The notes under the pieces: generated by a model | What the model saw: the letters and a program-made list of their open reading frames with translations, nothing else | The model's database searches: none | Told to the model about the DNA's origin: nothing | Origin: Polaribacter sp. SA4-12 | GTDB taxonomy: Bacteria > Bacteroidota > Bacteroidia > Flavobacteriales > Flavobacteriaceae | Assembly (NCBI RefSeq): GCF_002163675.1 | Contig: NZ_CP019334.1 | Location: forward strand, 1,841,001 to 1,905,000 | Length of the DNA: 64,000 nt | Direction: 5' to 3' | Position numbers and translations under genes: made by a program | In this document: positions 18,469 through 27,977 of the stretch, one piece after another | Position numbering within the stretch: position 1 is the first letter of the stretch | How the letters are laid out: each line of letters begins with the position of its first letter

Positions 18469-19194
18469 TTATTTACACATTCTATAAAAAATCACAAAAA
18501 TCATTCTTAAAAATATTAGTCTAGATTTAATCATTTTTAAAATTGGTCGATTAGATTGAGAAACGTTCTGCCCATGAATTCTTCTTAAAATTGTAACATT
18601 ATTTATATGTATATTAGATCTCATCATGTTAGCAGCTATTGATATCCACCAATCATGCGATTGAACGAAACTTGGGATAGGAAAAATAATTTCTATCAGT
18701 TTTCTTCTAAAAACCATACAACAACCAAAATAATCTCTTTTCCCCATGAACAAACCAATAATATTACTTAAATACATTTTAGAGGTATCAGTACTCAATG
18801 GGTTATTATTTTTATATGTAATATTAATATCGTTATTAAAGGTGTTAAAATTTGAAGATAAAAGTAAACTATCTGAACTTAATAAATTCTTTAACATTAA
18901 ATCTAATCTTCCTTTAACCCAAATATCATCTTGATCTGACAAAAAAACAAAATCATTCTTAGCTATTAAAACTGATTTAGAAAAGGAAAATACATGTCCT
19001 TTATTTTCTTGATTTATATGAATTTTTATTCTCTTATCATTGATTTCATTAATTAATGAAACGGTGTCATCTGTTGAACAATCATCAACAATTATTATTT
19101 CATCTGCTGATCTTAACTCACTAAGAATTGATCTTAGTTGATCAACAATATATTTCCCTCCATTATAAGTGGCTAAACAAACACTAACTTCCAT
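18469..19194 (-). CDS. Glycosyltransferase family 2
   Basis: 241-residue GT-A enzyme with CLATYNGGKYI, VDDCSTDDT and the metal-binding FLSDQDDIWV, plus HGQNVSQSNR near the C-terminus. The sequence resembles rhamnosyltransferases of the alpha-1,3 type, which would suit the rml genes in the same operon, but donor and linkage are inference. Confidence 0.83.
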   Translation of the reverse strand: MEVSVCLATYNGGKYIVDQLRSILSELRSADEIIIVDDCSTDDTVSLINEINDKRIKIHINQENKGHVFSFSKSVLIAKNDFVFLSDQDDIWVKGRLDLMLKNLLSSDSLLLSSNFNTFNNDINITYKNNNPLSTDTSKMYLSNIIGLFMGKRDYFGCCMVFRRKLIEIIFPIPSFVQSHDWWISIAANMMRSNIHINNVTILRRIHGQNVSQSNRPILKMIKSRLIFLRMIFVIFYRMCK

Positions 19195-19200
19195 TATAAA

Positions 19201-20310
19201 TTAATTTAATATTGTTTTCTTTAAAATTTCAATTTGAACTTGTGGGTTATATTTCTCATCAATAACTTTATAACACTGTTTTCTTATATCCTCCCTAAGT
19301 TCAATATCTTTTGATACCCACAATTTAATTTTATTCACTAAATCAATCAAAGAACTCTCATTAAAAAAATCTCCAGACACTCCTTTATTAATAGCTTCAA
19401 ATTCTGGCATTTGATTTTTAAAATTGTCATGAGTAATTATTGGTGTACCATAAACCAAGCTATGCATAGCAGTTAACCCAATGTTTCCTGGAGATACACA
19501 AACACTTGAATTGTAAATTAGCTCGCCCAAAATTTCTTCAGAATAACATGCTCCATACATCCAAACTTGCTTACTTATTCCAATATCCTCAGAAATACTT
19601 TCTATATTTACACCTTCTGAATCATTACCAACTATAACTAAATTACAAAAATGTCCTTCAGAATTTAATACTTTTAATGCATTAAGTATCATCTCAAGCT
19701 TCTTTACTTTTTGTACTCTTCCAATATATATTAAAACTGGAAAATCATTTTTAAAATGATTTGAATAAATTTTAGATTCATTTAAAGATTTCCTAATTTC
19801 CATCTGTTTTTTATAATCTAAAGAATTATAGATACAAACAAGTTTTTCTGGTATGAATCCCTCATTTATCATTAAATCTCGAGCATAATCACCATATAAA
19901 AGGACCTTTGTCGAAAGATTAAAAAAGCATTTTTTTAAAATAACTTTTACTTTTGTTTCTTTTCCATACCACCCATGAGACCATAAATATGTCTTTTTAC
20001 CAAATAGTTTAGCTAATAATAGAATTATCCATGTAGAAATAGAGTGGGGTTCACCAGATAATATATAATGTTTGTAAGGCTTAAATACTTTATCAATCGT
20101 ATTTGTTTGCCAATAAAAACCTTTAAATAAATCAATCTGCTTTCCAGAACCTTTATATCCTTTTAAAGTATGATAATCCATTTGCTTAAAGGGTGGAGTT
20201 TCCCACTCTGTTATGTAAAAATCACACTTCAACTCCTTATCCATTAATTGATATATAGGTTGCCTATATAGGGCTGCTAGATTGAAAATGGAACATATTT
20301 CTGATTTCAT
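19201..20310 (-). CDS. Glycosyltransferase family 1/4
   Basis: 369-residue GT-B enzyme. Visible are YLWSHGWYGKE in the acceptor half, VLIYIGRVQKVKKLEMIL opening the donor half, and VCVSPGNIGLTAMHSLVYGTP, the nucleotide-sugar loop. The donor is not evident. It lies between the WbsX-like gene and a GT2 gene, with 26 and 6 bases between them. Confidence 0.83.
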   Translation of the reverse strand: MKSEICSIFNLAALYRQPIYQLMDKELKCDFYITEWETPPFKQMDYHTLKGYKGSGKQIDLFKGFYWQTNTIDKVFKPYKHYILSGEPHSISTWIILLLAKLFGKKTYLWSHGWYGKETKVKVILKKCFFNLSTKVLLYGDYARDLMINEGFIPEKLVCIYNSLDYKKQMEIRKSLNESKIYSNHFKNDFPVLIYIGRVQKVKKLEMILNALKVLNSEGHFCNLVIVGNDSEGVNIESISEDIGISKQVWMYGACYSEEILGELIYNSSVCVSPGNIGLTAMHSLVYGTPIITHDNFKNQMPEFEAINKGVSGDFFNESSLIDLVNKIKLWVSKDIELREDIRKQCYKVIDEKYNPQVQIEILKKTILN

Positions 20311-20336
20311 ATTATAATTTATAAGAAAGTGTAATA

Positions 20337-21410
20337 TTATTTATTTTTTAATTGATCTCTCAGCTGTTCTAAATACGCTTTTCCATAACGTAAATCAGGC
20401 TCTAAATAATTACCCTCTCCCCATTCATTCCATGATTTCACGAAAATTAATTGTTCCTCTTTTGGTTTGTTCTTAACAACTTCTAAAGCTCTTTTTATTA
20501 CATCTCCAAAATATTTCGGTTTTGATTTATGTAAAATTATTGCTCTACCTCCAGAACGAGGAGAATGATCCCAATTGGGTGCTATTACTGGTATAATATC
20601 GTTTTGTTTACATTTATCTGTTACCATATATTTAATAGCTTTTTTATACAAAAACCTAGTTGGTCTTTTTAAATATTCACGATTAAACATATAATACCCT
20701 TTTTGAAAAATATTTTTATGATGATGAATATTAAAAACGTCATCATTATATATTGCATCTATATCTAATGCTTTTATCTTTTCATAATCTCTAGAATCTG
20801 CATCTCTGGCTACAAAATGAAAATCGTTTAACCCATTCTCTTTAGCTAAAGCTCTCCAAACCTTAACAAAAACACTAATTTCACTAGATCCTAGTGGGTT
20901 ATATATAACAAAAAATAACTTATTATTAACTCTTATATATCTATTATCCTTAAACGCATCTAATAAACTATAAAAATGGCTTATATAGTCTTCTTCTCCT
21001 GGATACAATTGTTCTACTAAAAGCTCGGATGTTCCGTTTTTATCAAACTGTTTTTTTTCCCAAGAATGATTTGCCCACGCCAAACAAAAAGGAAAATCAG
21101 GTTTATTCGATTTAACCACTTCTTCAAAAGGTTTTTCTAACAATCGCTTTCCATTTCCAAACCAATAATGCCAATAACAAAAGCCATCAATTCCATGTTC
21201 TTGTGCTAATTTAGCCTGTGCTATTCTTGTTTCTTCTAATCTCAAATCATAAAAACCTAAATCTGCTGGAATATTTGGTTGATGATGTCCCCAAAATAAT
21301 GGTCTTGCTTTTGCAACATTTGTCCATTCTGAAAACCCTTTCCCCCACCACTCATCATTTTCTGGAACAGGGTGAAATTGTGGTAAATAAAAAGCTAAAA
21401 TCTTTGTCAT
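20337..21410 (-). CDS. WbsX-like protein, glycoside hydrolase family 99-like domain
   Basis: 357 residues. It opens ILAFYLPQFHPVPENDEWWG, then EWTNVAKARP, GIDGFCYWHYWFG and near the end FVKSWNEWGEGNYLEPD. These are hallmarks of WbsX-type proteins found in O-antigen and capsule loci, related to GH99 endo-alpha-mannosidases. Their activity in polysaccharide clusters is not well established; either a hydrolase trimming or releasing glycan or a transferase is possible. Start overlaps the wzy stop as ATGA. Confidence 0.85.
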   Translation of the reverse strand: MTKILAFYLPQFHPVPENDEWWGKGFSEWTNVAKARPLFWGHHQPNIPADLGFYDLRLEETRIAQAKLAQEHGIDGFCYWHYWFGNGKRLLEKPFEEVVKSNKPDFPFCLAWANHSWEKKQFDKNGTSELLVEQLYPGEEDYISHFYSLLDAFKDNRYIRVNNKLFFVIYNPLGSSEISVFVKVWRALAKENGLNDFHFVARDADSRDYEKIKALDIDAIYNDDVFNIHHHKNIFQKGYYMFNREYLKRPTRFLYKKAIKYMVTDKCKQNDIIPVIAPNWDHSPRSGGRAIILHKSKPKYFGDVIKRALEVVKNKPKEEQLIFVKSWNEWGEGNYLEPDLRYGKAYLEQLRDQLKNK

Positions 21411-22588
21411 ACTCTTTTAATTTTTAACAATAAATAAATAATAATAGTACTAATCCAAGCTATAGAGTTATTCCTTCCAATAACAAATACCCCCATAAAT
21501 AAATAGTTTAAGTATACAAAACATAAAAACAATTCTGGGATACCTATTACCTGTTTCTTTAGTATACGCACAAAATACATCGGAATTAATAATGCTATTA
21601 TAAAGGTACCGTTAGGCCCAAAATCAATATACCAAGCCCCTACAAAGGTGAAAAAACTTGTTCCAAAATGTGTCCCTAAATCGGAAATATCTATGGGTGT
21701 ATATCCTAAAAATTTAATTAACCAATCAAAAAAATAGCTCCCATTTCCAAAAGCCTCAATAGTATCTGTCAATCCATAATTAAACACTAACATTGAATGT
21801 CCAAAATAAAATAACAGACTTGAAGATTGGTCACCATCACCAAAGCGAGAATTAGTAACGGCTATCGAATAAATCAAAAATAAAACAAGGAAAGAAGAAC
21901 CAATAAAATATATTGTTCTCTTAATCTTTGAATTTAATTTATTTTTAAACCAAATAAAAGCACATAAAAAAGAGAAAATTAATGATACAATTAAACCTCT
22001 AGAAGCTGTATTAATAGCTACCAAAAACGTTGTAAAAACAATAGAAAGTGTTAGAAAAAACAACCATTTCTTATTAATATTTTTATAGATAAGAGATACA
22101 AATAAAATTATTATTGCTAATGGTTTTAAATAACTAACAAATATCTTAGCAAACCTTTCTATTTGATTATTATACAATTTTATTTCACCTGCATACATAT
22201 CCATTCTTAATGTAGCCCACTCACCACTATTAACATTTTCAATTGCCAAACTTGAACCATAATAGATATCAATAAGAGCACAAAAACAATAGATATATAT
22301 AAAATTATTTAAAAAATTTATATTTCTTATTTTAATTTTATTTATAAAACTACTTGTATCCATTAAAAATGGCCTAACTGCTAACATTACAATTACATAT
22401 AAATAAATAAATGACCAATAATTTAGATCCCATTCATTTTGATGATCTTTTAAATATAAAACACACAATACTGCGGTAATAGCATATAGTGTTAATATTA
22501 CAAAACCGACATCTATCTTACGTCTTATATATATATATATATAAAGCGTTATTATGTATAAAAAACTATTTACTATTGCCGGTTCCAT
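21407..22588 (-). CDS. wzy: Wzy-like O-antigen/capsule polymerase
   Basis: 393 residues, almost wholly hydrophobic, with roughly ten to eleven membrane segments and a larger central periplasmic loop (around VTNSRFGDGDQSSSLLFYFG). This is the profile of an oligosaccharide-repeat polymerase of the EpsG/Wzy kind. It is assigned from topology and from context, since the same operon holds a flippase, Wza and Wzc. A (TA)9 tract spans codons 16-21 near the N-terminus (the Leu-Tyr-Ile-Tyr-Ile stretch) and could switch the gene by slippage. The first base overlaps the upstream acetyltransferase stop. Confidence 0.78.
   Translation of the reverse strand: MEPAIVNSFLYIITLYIYIYIRRKIDVGFVILTLYAITAVLCVLYLKDHQNEWDLNYWSFIYLYVIVMLAVRPFLMDTSSFINKIKIRNINFLNNFIYIYCFCALIDIYYGSSLAIENVNSGEWATLRMDMYAGEIKLYNNQIERFAKIFVSYLKPLAIIILFVSLIYKNINKKWLFFLTLSIVFTTFLVAINTASRGLIVSLIFSFLCAFIWFKNKLNSKIKRTIYFIGSSFLVLFLIYSIAVTNSRFGDGDQSSSLLFYFGHSMLVFNYGLTDTIEAFGNGSYFFDWLIKFLGYTPIDISDLGTHFGTSFFTFVGAWYIDFGPNGTFIIALLIPMYFVRILKKQVIGIPELFLCFVYLNYLFMGVFVIGRNNSIAWISTIIIYLLLKIKRV
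22526..22543 (-). repeat. (TA)9 dinucleotide tract inside the start of wzy
   Basis: Eighteen bases of pure alternating T and A, 45 to 62 bases into the gene. Gain or loss of one unit shifts the frame and ends translation early. Confidence 0.9.
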
Positions 22589-23226
22589 TAAAAAATTTTA
22601 TCAGTTTTTTTATAACTTCTAATAACTCTTGCAGGAATACCTGCAGCTATTGAGTAGTTCGGAATATTCTTTGTTACAACTGAATTTGCACCTATAATAA
22701 CACCTTCACCTAAAATAACGCCACTTAAAACTGTAACTTTATCCCCTAACCAAACCCGATCACTAATTATAACACCACCTTTTGAGCTAACTTCTCTTCT
22801 TGAAGGAGGTAAAAGAAGTTCTTCATAATTATTACAATTTCCATGAGAATTATCGGTTATAGTTACTTTTTTCCCAAAAAGCACATTATCACCAATTTTA
22901 ATTTTTTTAATAGCAGTTATATGACAATCATCACCGATATAAGTGTTATCTCCGATAGAAATACTCGGGTTTGCAATACTTTTTTTATCCCATGCAGTAA
23001 TACAAGAACGTTTGCCTATAGAGACGTTTTTGCCAATAGAAATATATTTTTCACCTACAAAAAAAGAAGGGAAATTTATTATAGAATTTTTTCCGAAAAC
23101 GACAAATTCTTTAGAAACATACCCAGTATAAACGTTTCTAAAAAAACCTAAAACAGCCTTAAAAATCGATAATGGAAAAATAGTTCCCAAAAACCGACCT
23201 AACTTTCTTGCTAATACTCTTACCAA
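22588..23226 (-). CDS. Left-handed beta-helix (hexapeptide) O-acetyltransferase
   Basis: 212 residues of imperfect hexapeptide repeats (ISIGKNVSIGKRS, IGDNTYIGDDCH, IGDNVLFGKKV, then WLGDKVTVLSGVILGEGVII), a maltose/galactoside O-acetyltransferase-type fold. The His-Gly pair NSHGNC fits an active-site histidine. Probably acetylates a sugar of the polysaccharide. A 214-base spacer, the largest break in the operon, precedes it. Confidence 0.83.
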   Translation of the reverse strand: MVRVLARKLGRFLGTIFPLSIFKAVLGFFRNVYTGYVSKEFVVFGKNSIINFPSFFVGEKYISIGKNVSIGKRSCITAWDKKSIANPSISIGDNTYIGDDCHITAIKKIKIGDNVLFGKKVTITDNSHGNCNNYEELLLPPSRREVSSKGGVIISDRVWLGDKVTVLSGVILGEGVIIGANSVVTKNIPNYSIAAGIPARVIRSYKKTDKIF

Positions 23227-23440
23227 AATTTCATTCTATTTATTATTATTAATATTATAAAATATCTGTTATTCCTAAAAATCCGGCTCATCAATAAAGA
23301 AAAACATTTTTTTTAATTTTTTATTTCTTATACAAGAAAGTAAATTTAACTATATAATTGAATAATATTGTATTAAAGAGATGATTTCTAATCATATCTA
23401 AGATTCTTTTTATTCAAAAAATCAAAAAGAAATGAAGAAA
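23227..23440 (-). other. 214-base non-coding spacer within the polysaccharide operon
   Basis: Very AT-rich, no credible coding frame and no TAnnTTTG promoter on the minus strand. One imperfect hairpin at 23379-23399 (AGATGATT paired with AATC..ATCT) is followed on the minus strand by a short T-rich stretch and could act as a weak attenuator between the upstream synthesis genes and the downstream half. Confidence 0.35.
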
Positions 23441-24397
23441 TTATCTATTAACAAGTTTATATAACAGACTAACTAATCTAAATCCAAAAATTTTCAATAA
23501 AATAAGACGAAATTTGGATAAAATTGGAACATCAATTTTTGAGATACTTAAAGTTGAATATTTATATGATTGAAAATGAGTTATACATTCTTGAAATGGT
23601 TTATATGAATGTTGATTTATTGCATTTAATAAACCAATTGAGTAATGGCAATACTTATTTAAAAAGATTAAACTTGTTTTATCGTTAAGCTCTATATAAT
23701 CTAACATTCTCCTATAAGCATCTAATACATCTTGCCATTTTTTAATATCTCTAGTACTCTTCATTATAGAATCTTCACGAACTCTATAATAATATATTCC
23801 TTCATTTGATAAATAAATATTTTTGATTACTTTAATAATATCGGGCAATATGTAACCATCTTCAAATATTTTCCCTTTTGGAAACCTAATACTTTTAAAA
23901 ACCTCTCTTTTGTATATATTTATCCAAGCAGAGCAAATATATTTATCAGAGAATATATATTCAAATATTTCTTTTTTGTTGTCTATTTTTAAAGGAACGT
24001 TTTTTGTCACATTATTGTTAATTCCATCAAATTTACAGTATTGGCAAACCAAAAAATCAACATCTTCATTTGATTGAAGGTAATCTACATTATTTTTGTA
24101 AAAATCCTTGGAAATAAAATCATCTGAATCTATAAATGAAAGGTATTTCCCAGTTGCATTGTCAATACCAAAATTTCGAGCTTCACTTAATCCACCATTA
24201 GGTTTATGAATAACTTTTATTCTTTTGTCCATTATAGCATATGAATCACATATTTCGGAACAATTATCAGTAGAACCGTCATTAATTAATATTAATTCAT
24301 AATCATCAAATGGTTGTTTTAAAATACTATCTAAACACTCTTTTAAGTATTTTTCAACATTATAAATGGGAACAATTATGGAAAGTAATGGTTTCAT
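23441..24397 (-). CDS. Glycosyltransferase family 2
   Basis: 318-residue GT-A enzyme: IIVPIYNVEKYLKECLDS at the N-terminus, INDGSTDNCSEICD for nucleotide binding, and LSFIDSDDFI as the metal-binding DxD. GGLSEARNFG is also present. A C-terminal region of about 120 residues is typical of WcaA/EpsJ-like enzymes. Donor and linkage unknown. Nine bases downstream of the flippase gene. Confidence 0.87.
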   Translation of the reverse strand: MKPLLSIIVPIYNVEKYLKECLDSILKQPFDDYELILINDGSTDNCSEICDSYAIMDKRIKVIHKPNGGLSEARNFGIDNATGKYLSFIDSDDFISKDFYKNNVDYLQSNEDVDFLVCQYCKFDGINNNVTKNVPLKIDNKKEIFEYIFSDKYICSAWINIYKREVFKSIRFPKGKIFEDGYILPDIIKVIKNIYLSNEGIYYYRVREDSIMKSTRDIKKWQDVLDAYRRMLDYIELNDKTSLIFLNKYCHYSIGLLNAINQHSYKPFQECITHFQSYKYSTLSISKIDVPILSKFRLILLKIFGFRLVSLLYKLVNR

Positions 24398-24406
24398 TTT
24401 AAAAAT

Positions 24407-25666
24407 TTAATAATTAAATAATAATTTATGCTTATTTGCTACATATAGACATAATATGAAAGTAAAGCTCTCTGTTAACAAGGACATATAACTAATTGTA
24501 TAAACATTAATTTCTTTTATAAATACTAAAGAACTAACACCTATCAAAAAGAATAAACAACTATAAATAGTGTTTTTTAGAAAAATTTTCTCAAGATTAA
24601 ATGGGATTAACCTATTACTTCCCAAAAATATATTAAAGGCTACTAAAATTGAAGATAAGGATAGTATTAAAACAATTTTTTTTGCTTCTAAACTATATTC
24701 CCCCGTTAAAATATAAATAACGTCTTCTATAAAAAAGAATAAACATAAAAAAGATACTACTGTAAAACCAACTGTTATAAACATAACCTTATTAATAAAT
24801 GACACTTTCTTTTCTCTACTAATCTTCGGAAAAGTAGCTTGTGAAATCATATTTATTGGCACCTTAAATACAATAGTTATTTTTTCAGCTAAATCGTAAA
24901 TTGTCACCTCCGTCATTCCTAAAAAAGCACCTACTAGTAACTTACTTACATTTACATAAATTTGAATAGACAAAGAAGATATAAACAGTGGGAAACTATC
25001 TATAAAAAAAGACTTTAAAACTAAATAAGGTTGTTTTATAAAGCTGATTTTTTCTTTTACAAAAACAACATACAGCGCTGTTAACCCTCCAATTAATGCT
25101 CCAATAACATTTAGTGTTGGAACAATCAAATAATCTGTCTTTTCTTTTACAAATACAAAAATGGCTATAACAAATAATAACCTAACACTAATATTAATAA
25201 ATGTTATGTATTTCATTTTTTCAAGTCCTTGAAAAAACCAAGTTGGAAATAATAATTCATTAAATGTTAAAAAGAAAGAAATAATATAAAGTAACCAATC
25301 CTTTCTCAAAAAGGGAACAAAATATATAATAGAAAAATAAACAAGTAGACAGGCAAACCAAAGAAAAAATTTAATAGAATAGATACTTGATACTATTTTT
25401 GATAGATTTGTTAAATTATCTCTATTACGTGCAATGTCTTTAGTTCCTGAAATGTTAAATCCAAAGTTTATAATTACAGCAATATTCACAGCTATAGTCT
25501 GGGCAAATATTACTGAACCATAAACGTTAAAACCCAGAATTCTTATAAGATAAGGATATGTTATAAATGGAAATAACAACGAAAACATTTGTAATATTGT
25601 TAAATAAGAGAAATTTTCTAATATTTTTTTATTGCTTTTAAATATTTGTTGTACTATTTTCAACAT
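24407..25666 (-). CDS. wzx: Wzx-type oligosaccharide flippase
   Basis: 419 residues with about twelve predicted membrane helices, a member of the polysaccharide transporter (MOP/RfbX) family. The start includes FSLLFPFITYPYLIRILG and VYGSVIFAQTI, the typical first two helices. It moves lipid-linked repeat units across the inner membrane for the Wzy polymerase. It follows rmlD by 4 bases. Confidence 0.88.
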   Translation of the reverse strand: MLKIVQQIFKSNKKILENFSYLTILQMFSLLFPFITYPYLIRILGFNVYGSVIFAQTIAVNIAVIINFGFNISGTKDIARNRDNLTNLSKIVSSIYSIKFFLWFACLLVYFSIIYFVPFLRKDWLLYIISFFLTFNELLFPTWFFQGLEKMKYITFINISVRLLFVIAIFVFVKEKTDYLIVPTLNVIGALIGGLTALYVVFVKEKISFIKQPYLVLKSFFIDSFPLFISSLSIQIYVNVSKLLVGAFLGMTEVTIYDLAEKITIVFKVPINMISQATFPKISREKKVSFINKVMFITVGFTVVSFLCLFFFIEDVIYILTGEYSLEAKKIVLILSLSSILVAFNIFLGSNRLIPFNLEKIFLKNTIYSCLFFLIGVSSLVFIKEINVYTISYMSLLTESFTFILCLYVANKHKLLFNY

Positions 25667-25670
25667 AAAG

Positions 25671-26528
25671 TTATAAGATATTCAAACAATTGGTTAAAGA
25701 CTCTTTCCAATAAGGAACCTCAACATTAAACTGTTTTTTTATTTTCGATTTACTTAACACACTATACAAAGGGCGTTTAGCTATCGTAGGATATTCTGAT
25801 GTTTCAATTGCATTTACTTTTACCGAGATATAATTCAACTCAAAAATTGCTTTTGCAAAATCATACCAAGAACATACTCCTTCGTTTGAATAATGATACA
25901 CTTCCACCTCTTTTGTTTCTAATTGAGGAATAATATCTAAAATAGCCTTCGCCAAATCTTTTGCATACGTTGGGGTACCCACTTGATCAAAAATAACCCC
26001 GAGTTCGTCTCTTTCTTTTCCAAGACGTATCATCGTTTTTACAAAGTTGTTTCCATAACTAGAATATACCCATGAAGTACGAATAATAATAGAATCTTCA
26101 GGGTTAATTTCTTGCATTGCTAATTCTCCATCCAATTTCGTTTTTCCATAAACGGATTGTGGATTTGGCTCATTTGTCTCAATATAAGGTTGATAATTGG
26201 TGCCATCAAATACATAATCTGTAGATACCTGAATTAATTTGATACCTTGTTCTTTGGCTATTTTAGCAAAGTTACGCACAGCCAAATGATTTATTTTATC
26301 ACTCAACTCAAGCTCATTTTCCGCTCTATCAACAGCAGTATAAGCTGCACAATTAATAATTATATCTATATTATTTTTTTCAATAAAAATTTTAACAGAT
26401 AATTGATTTGTAATATCCAACTCTTTAATATCTGTAAAATAAAAACTATATTTTGGATAATTTTTTTCTAAATCTTTAATTTCAGAACCTAATTGCCCAT
26501 TTCCTCCAGTAACTAATATATTATGCAT
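25671..26528 (-). CDS. rmlD: RmlD, dTDP-4-dehydrorhamnose reductase
   Basis: Last step of dTDP-L-rhamnose synthesis. I start it at the ATG at 26528 (MHNILVTGGNGQLG); the frame is open 11 codons further, but that stretch is hydrophobic and overlaps rmlC heavily. About 285 residues. Visible: NAD(P)-binding GGNGQLG, NCAAYTAVDRAE, STDYVFDG, the YGKTKLDGE active site and RTSWVYSS. Its ATG overlaps the rmlC stop by 8 bases, indicating coupled translation. Confidence 0.93.
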   Translation of the reverse strand: MHNILVTGGNGQLGSEIKDLEKNYPKYSFYFTDIKELDITNQLSVKIFIEKNNIDIIINCAAYTAVDRAENELELSDKINHLAVRNFAKIAKEQGIKLIQVSTDYVFDGTNYQPYIETNEPNPQSVYGKTKLDGELAMQEINPEDSIIIRTSWVYSSYGNNFVKTMIRLGKERDELGVIFDQVGTPTYAKDLAKAILDIIPQLETKEVEVYHYSNEGVCSWYDFAKAIFELNYISVKVNAIETSEYPTIAKRPLYSVLSKSKIKKQFNVEVPYWKESLTNCLNIL

Positions 26529-27093
26529 ATAAATCGATATTATAATCAAAATACTCAGCATCTAAAAAACTAGATTGCTTTGTATCCTTTTGTGACAATT
26601 GTAATTCTTCCAAAGGCAATTTCCAATCAATCCCTAAGTCTTTATCATCAAATGTAATACCTCTATCACATTCAGGGCTATAGTAATTATCTACCTTATA
26701 AGCAAAAACTGCTTCTTCACTTAATACACTAAAACCATGTGCAAAACCTCTAGGAACTAGCAACTGTTTTTTATTCTCTTCTGTTAATTCAACTGCCACA
26801 TGCTTTCCGAAAGTTGGAGACCCTTTTCTAATATCAACAGCTACATCTAATACTCTTCCTTTAATTACTCTAACTAATTTAGTTTGAGCAAAAGGAGGTA
26901 ATTGAAAATGTAAACCTCGTAAGACACCAAAACTAGATTTTGATTCGTTATCTTGACAAAAATTAATCTTATGCCCTAAAAAATCTAGTAACTTATCTTC
27001 TCTAAATGACTCTATAAAATAGCCTCTTTCATCACCAAAAACTTGTGGTTCACAAATAATTACATCTGGAATTTCTGTTCTAATAAATTTCAT
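26521..27093 (-). CDS. rmlC: RmlC, dTDP-4-dehydrorhamnose 3,5-epimerase
   Basis: 190-residue cupin epimerase. Key motifs: FGDERGYFIESFRED, QDNESKSSFGVLRGLHFQ with the catalytic His, KLVRVIKGRVLDVAVDIR, and VPRGFAHGFSVLSEEA. Third enzyme of the dTDP-rhamnose pathway. It starts on the last base of the rmlA stop and its end overlaps rmlD. Confidence 0.95.
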   Translation of the reverse strand: MKFIRTEIPDVIICEPQVFGDERGYFIESFREDKLLDFLGHKINFCQDNESKSSFGVLRGLHFQLPPFAQTKLVRVIKGRVLDVAVDIRKGSPTFGKHVAVELTEENKKQLLVPRGFAHGFSVLSEEAVFAYKVDNYYSPECDRGITFDDKDLGIDWKLPLEELQLSQKDTKQSSFLDAEYFDYNIDLYA

Positions 27094-27971
27094 TATAAAT
27101 TTTTAACCCTATTAATCAAATACTGTCCGTAACCATTTTTCTTCAAAGGCTCTGCCAACAATAACAATTCTTCTTTTGAAATATACCCCATTTCGAATGC
27201 TATCTCTTCTAGGCAAGCGACCTTTAAGCCTTGTCTATTTTCAATGGCTTGAATATAATTAGACGCTTCTAATAATGATTCATGAGTACCTGTATCTAAC
27301 CAAGCATATCCCCTTCCCATTAATTCAACTTTTAACTGTTCTTGTTCTAAATATACTTGATTTACAGTAGTAATTTCTAACTCACCTCTTTCACTTGGCT
27401 TTACATTTTCAGCAATCTCAATTACTGAATTGGGATAAAAATACAAACCAACAACAGCATAATTACTTTTAGGAGTTTCTGGTTTTTCCTCTATAGATAA
27501 TGCTTTTCCAGTTGCATCAAAATCAACAACTCCATATCTTTCTGGGTCTTGCACATAATAACCGAACACAGTCGCCTTCCCTTCTTCTTTTACATTTTTT
27601 ATTGAAGATGTCAAAAGGTTAACAAAACCATGACCATAAAAGATATTATCTCCCAGAACTAAGCAAACATCATCATCGGCTATAAATTCTTTCCCTAAAA
27701 TAAATGCTTGTGCCAAACCATCAGGAGAGGGCTGTACTTTATATGAAAGTTTTAGTCCTAAATCAGAACCAGTACCCAATAATTTTCTAAAATTAGGTAA
27801 ATCATCTGGTGTTGAAATAATTAATACTTCACGTATACCTGCTAACATTAAAACAGACAAAGGATAATAAATCATCGGTTTGTCATTAATAGGTAAAAGC
27901 TGTTTTGAAGTTGCTTTTGTTAGTGGGTATAATCTAGTACCTGAACCTCCTGCTAAAATAATTCCTTTCAT
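27093..27971 (-). CDS. rmlA: RmlA, glucose-1-phosphate thymidylyltransferase
   Basis: 292 residues, the usual RmlA length. It has the nucleotidyltransferase signature [41 protein letters not shown] and [19 protein letters not shown]. Makes dTDP-glucose from dTTP and Glc-1-P, the first and feedback-regulated step of rhamnose synthesis. Operon order rmlB-rmlA-rmlC-rmlD is complete here. Confidence 0.95.
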   Translation of the reverse strand: MKGIILAGGSGTRLYPLTKATSKQLLPINDKPMIYYPLSVLMLAGIREVLIISTPDDLPNFRKLLGTGSDLGLKLSYKVQPSPDGLAQAFILGKEFIADDDVCLVLGDNIFYGHGFVNLLTSSIKNVKEEGKATVFGYYVQDPERYGVVDFDATGKALSIEEKPETPKSNYAVVGLYFYPNSVIEIAENVKPSERGELEITTVNQVYLEQEQLKVELMGRGYAWLDTGTHESLLEASNYIQAIENRQGLKVACLEEIAFEMGYISKEELLLLAEPLKKNGYGQYLINRVKNL

Positions 27972-27977
27972 AATAAT

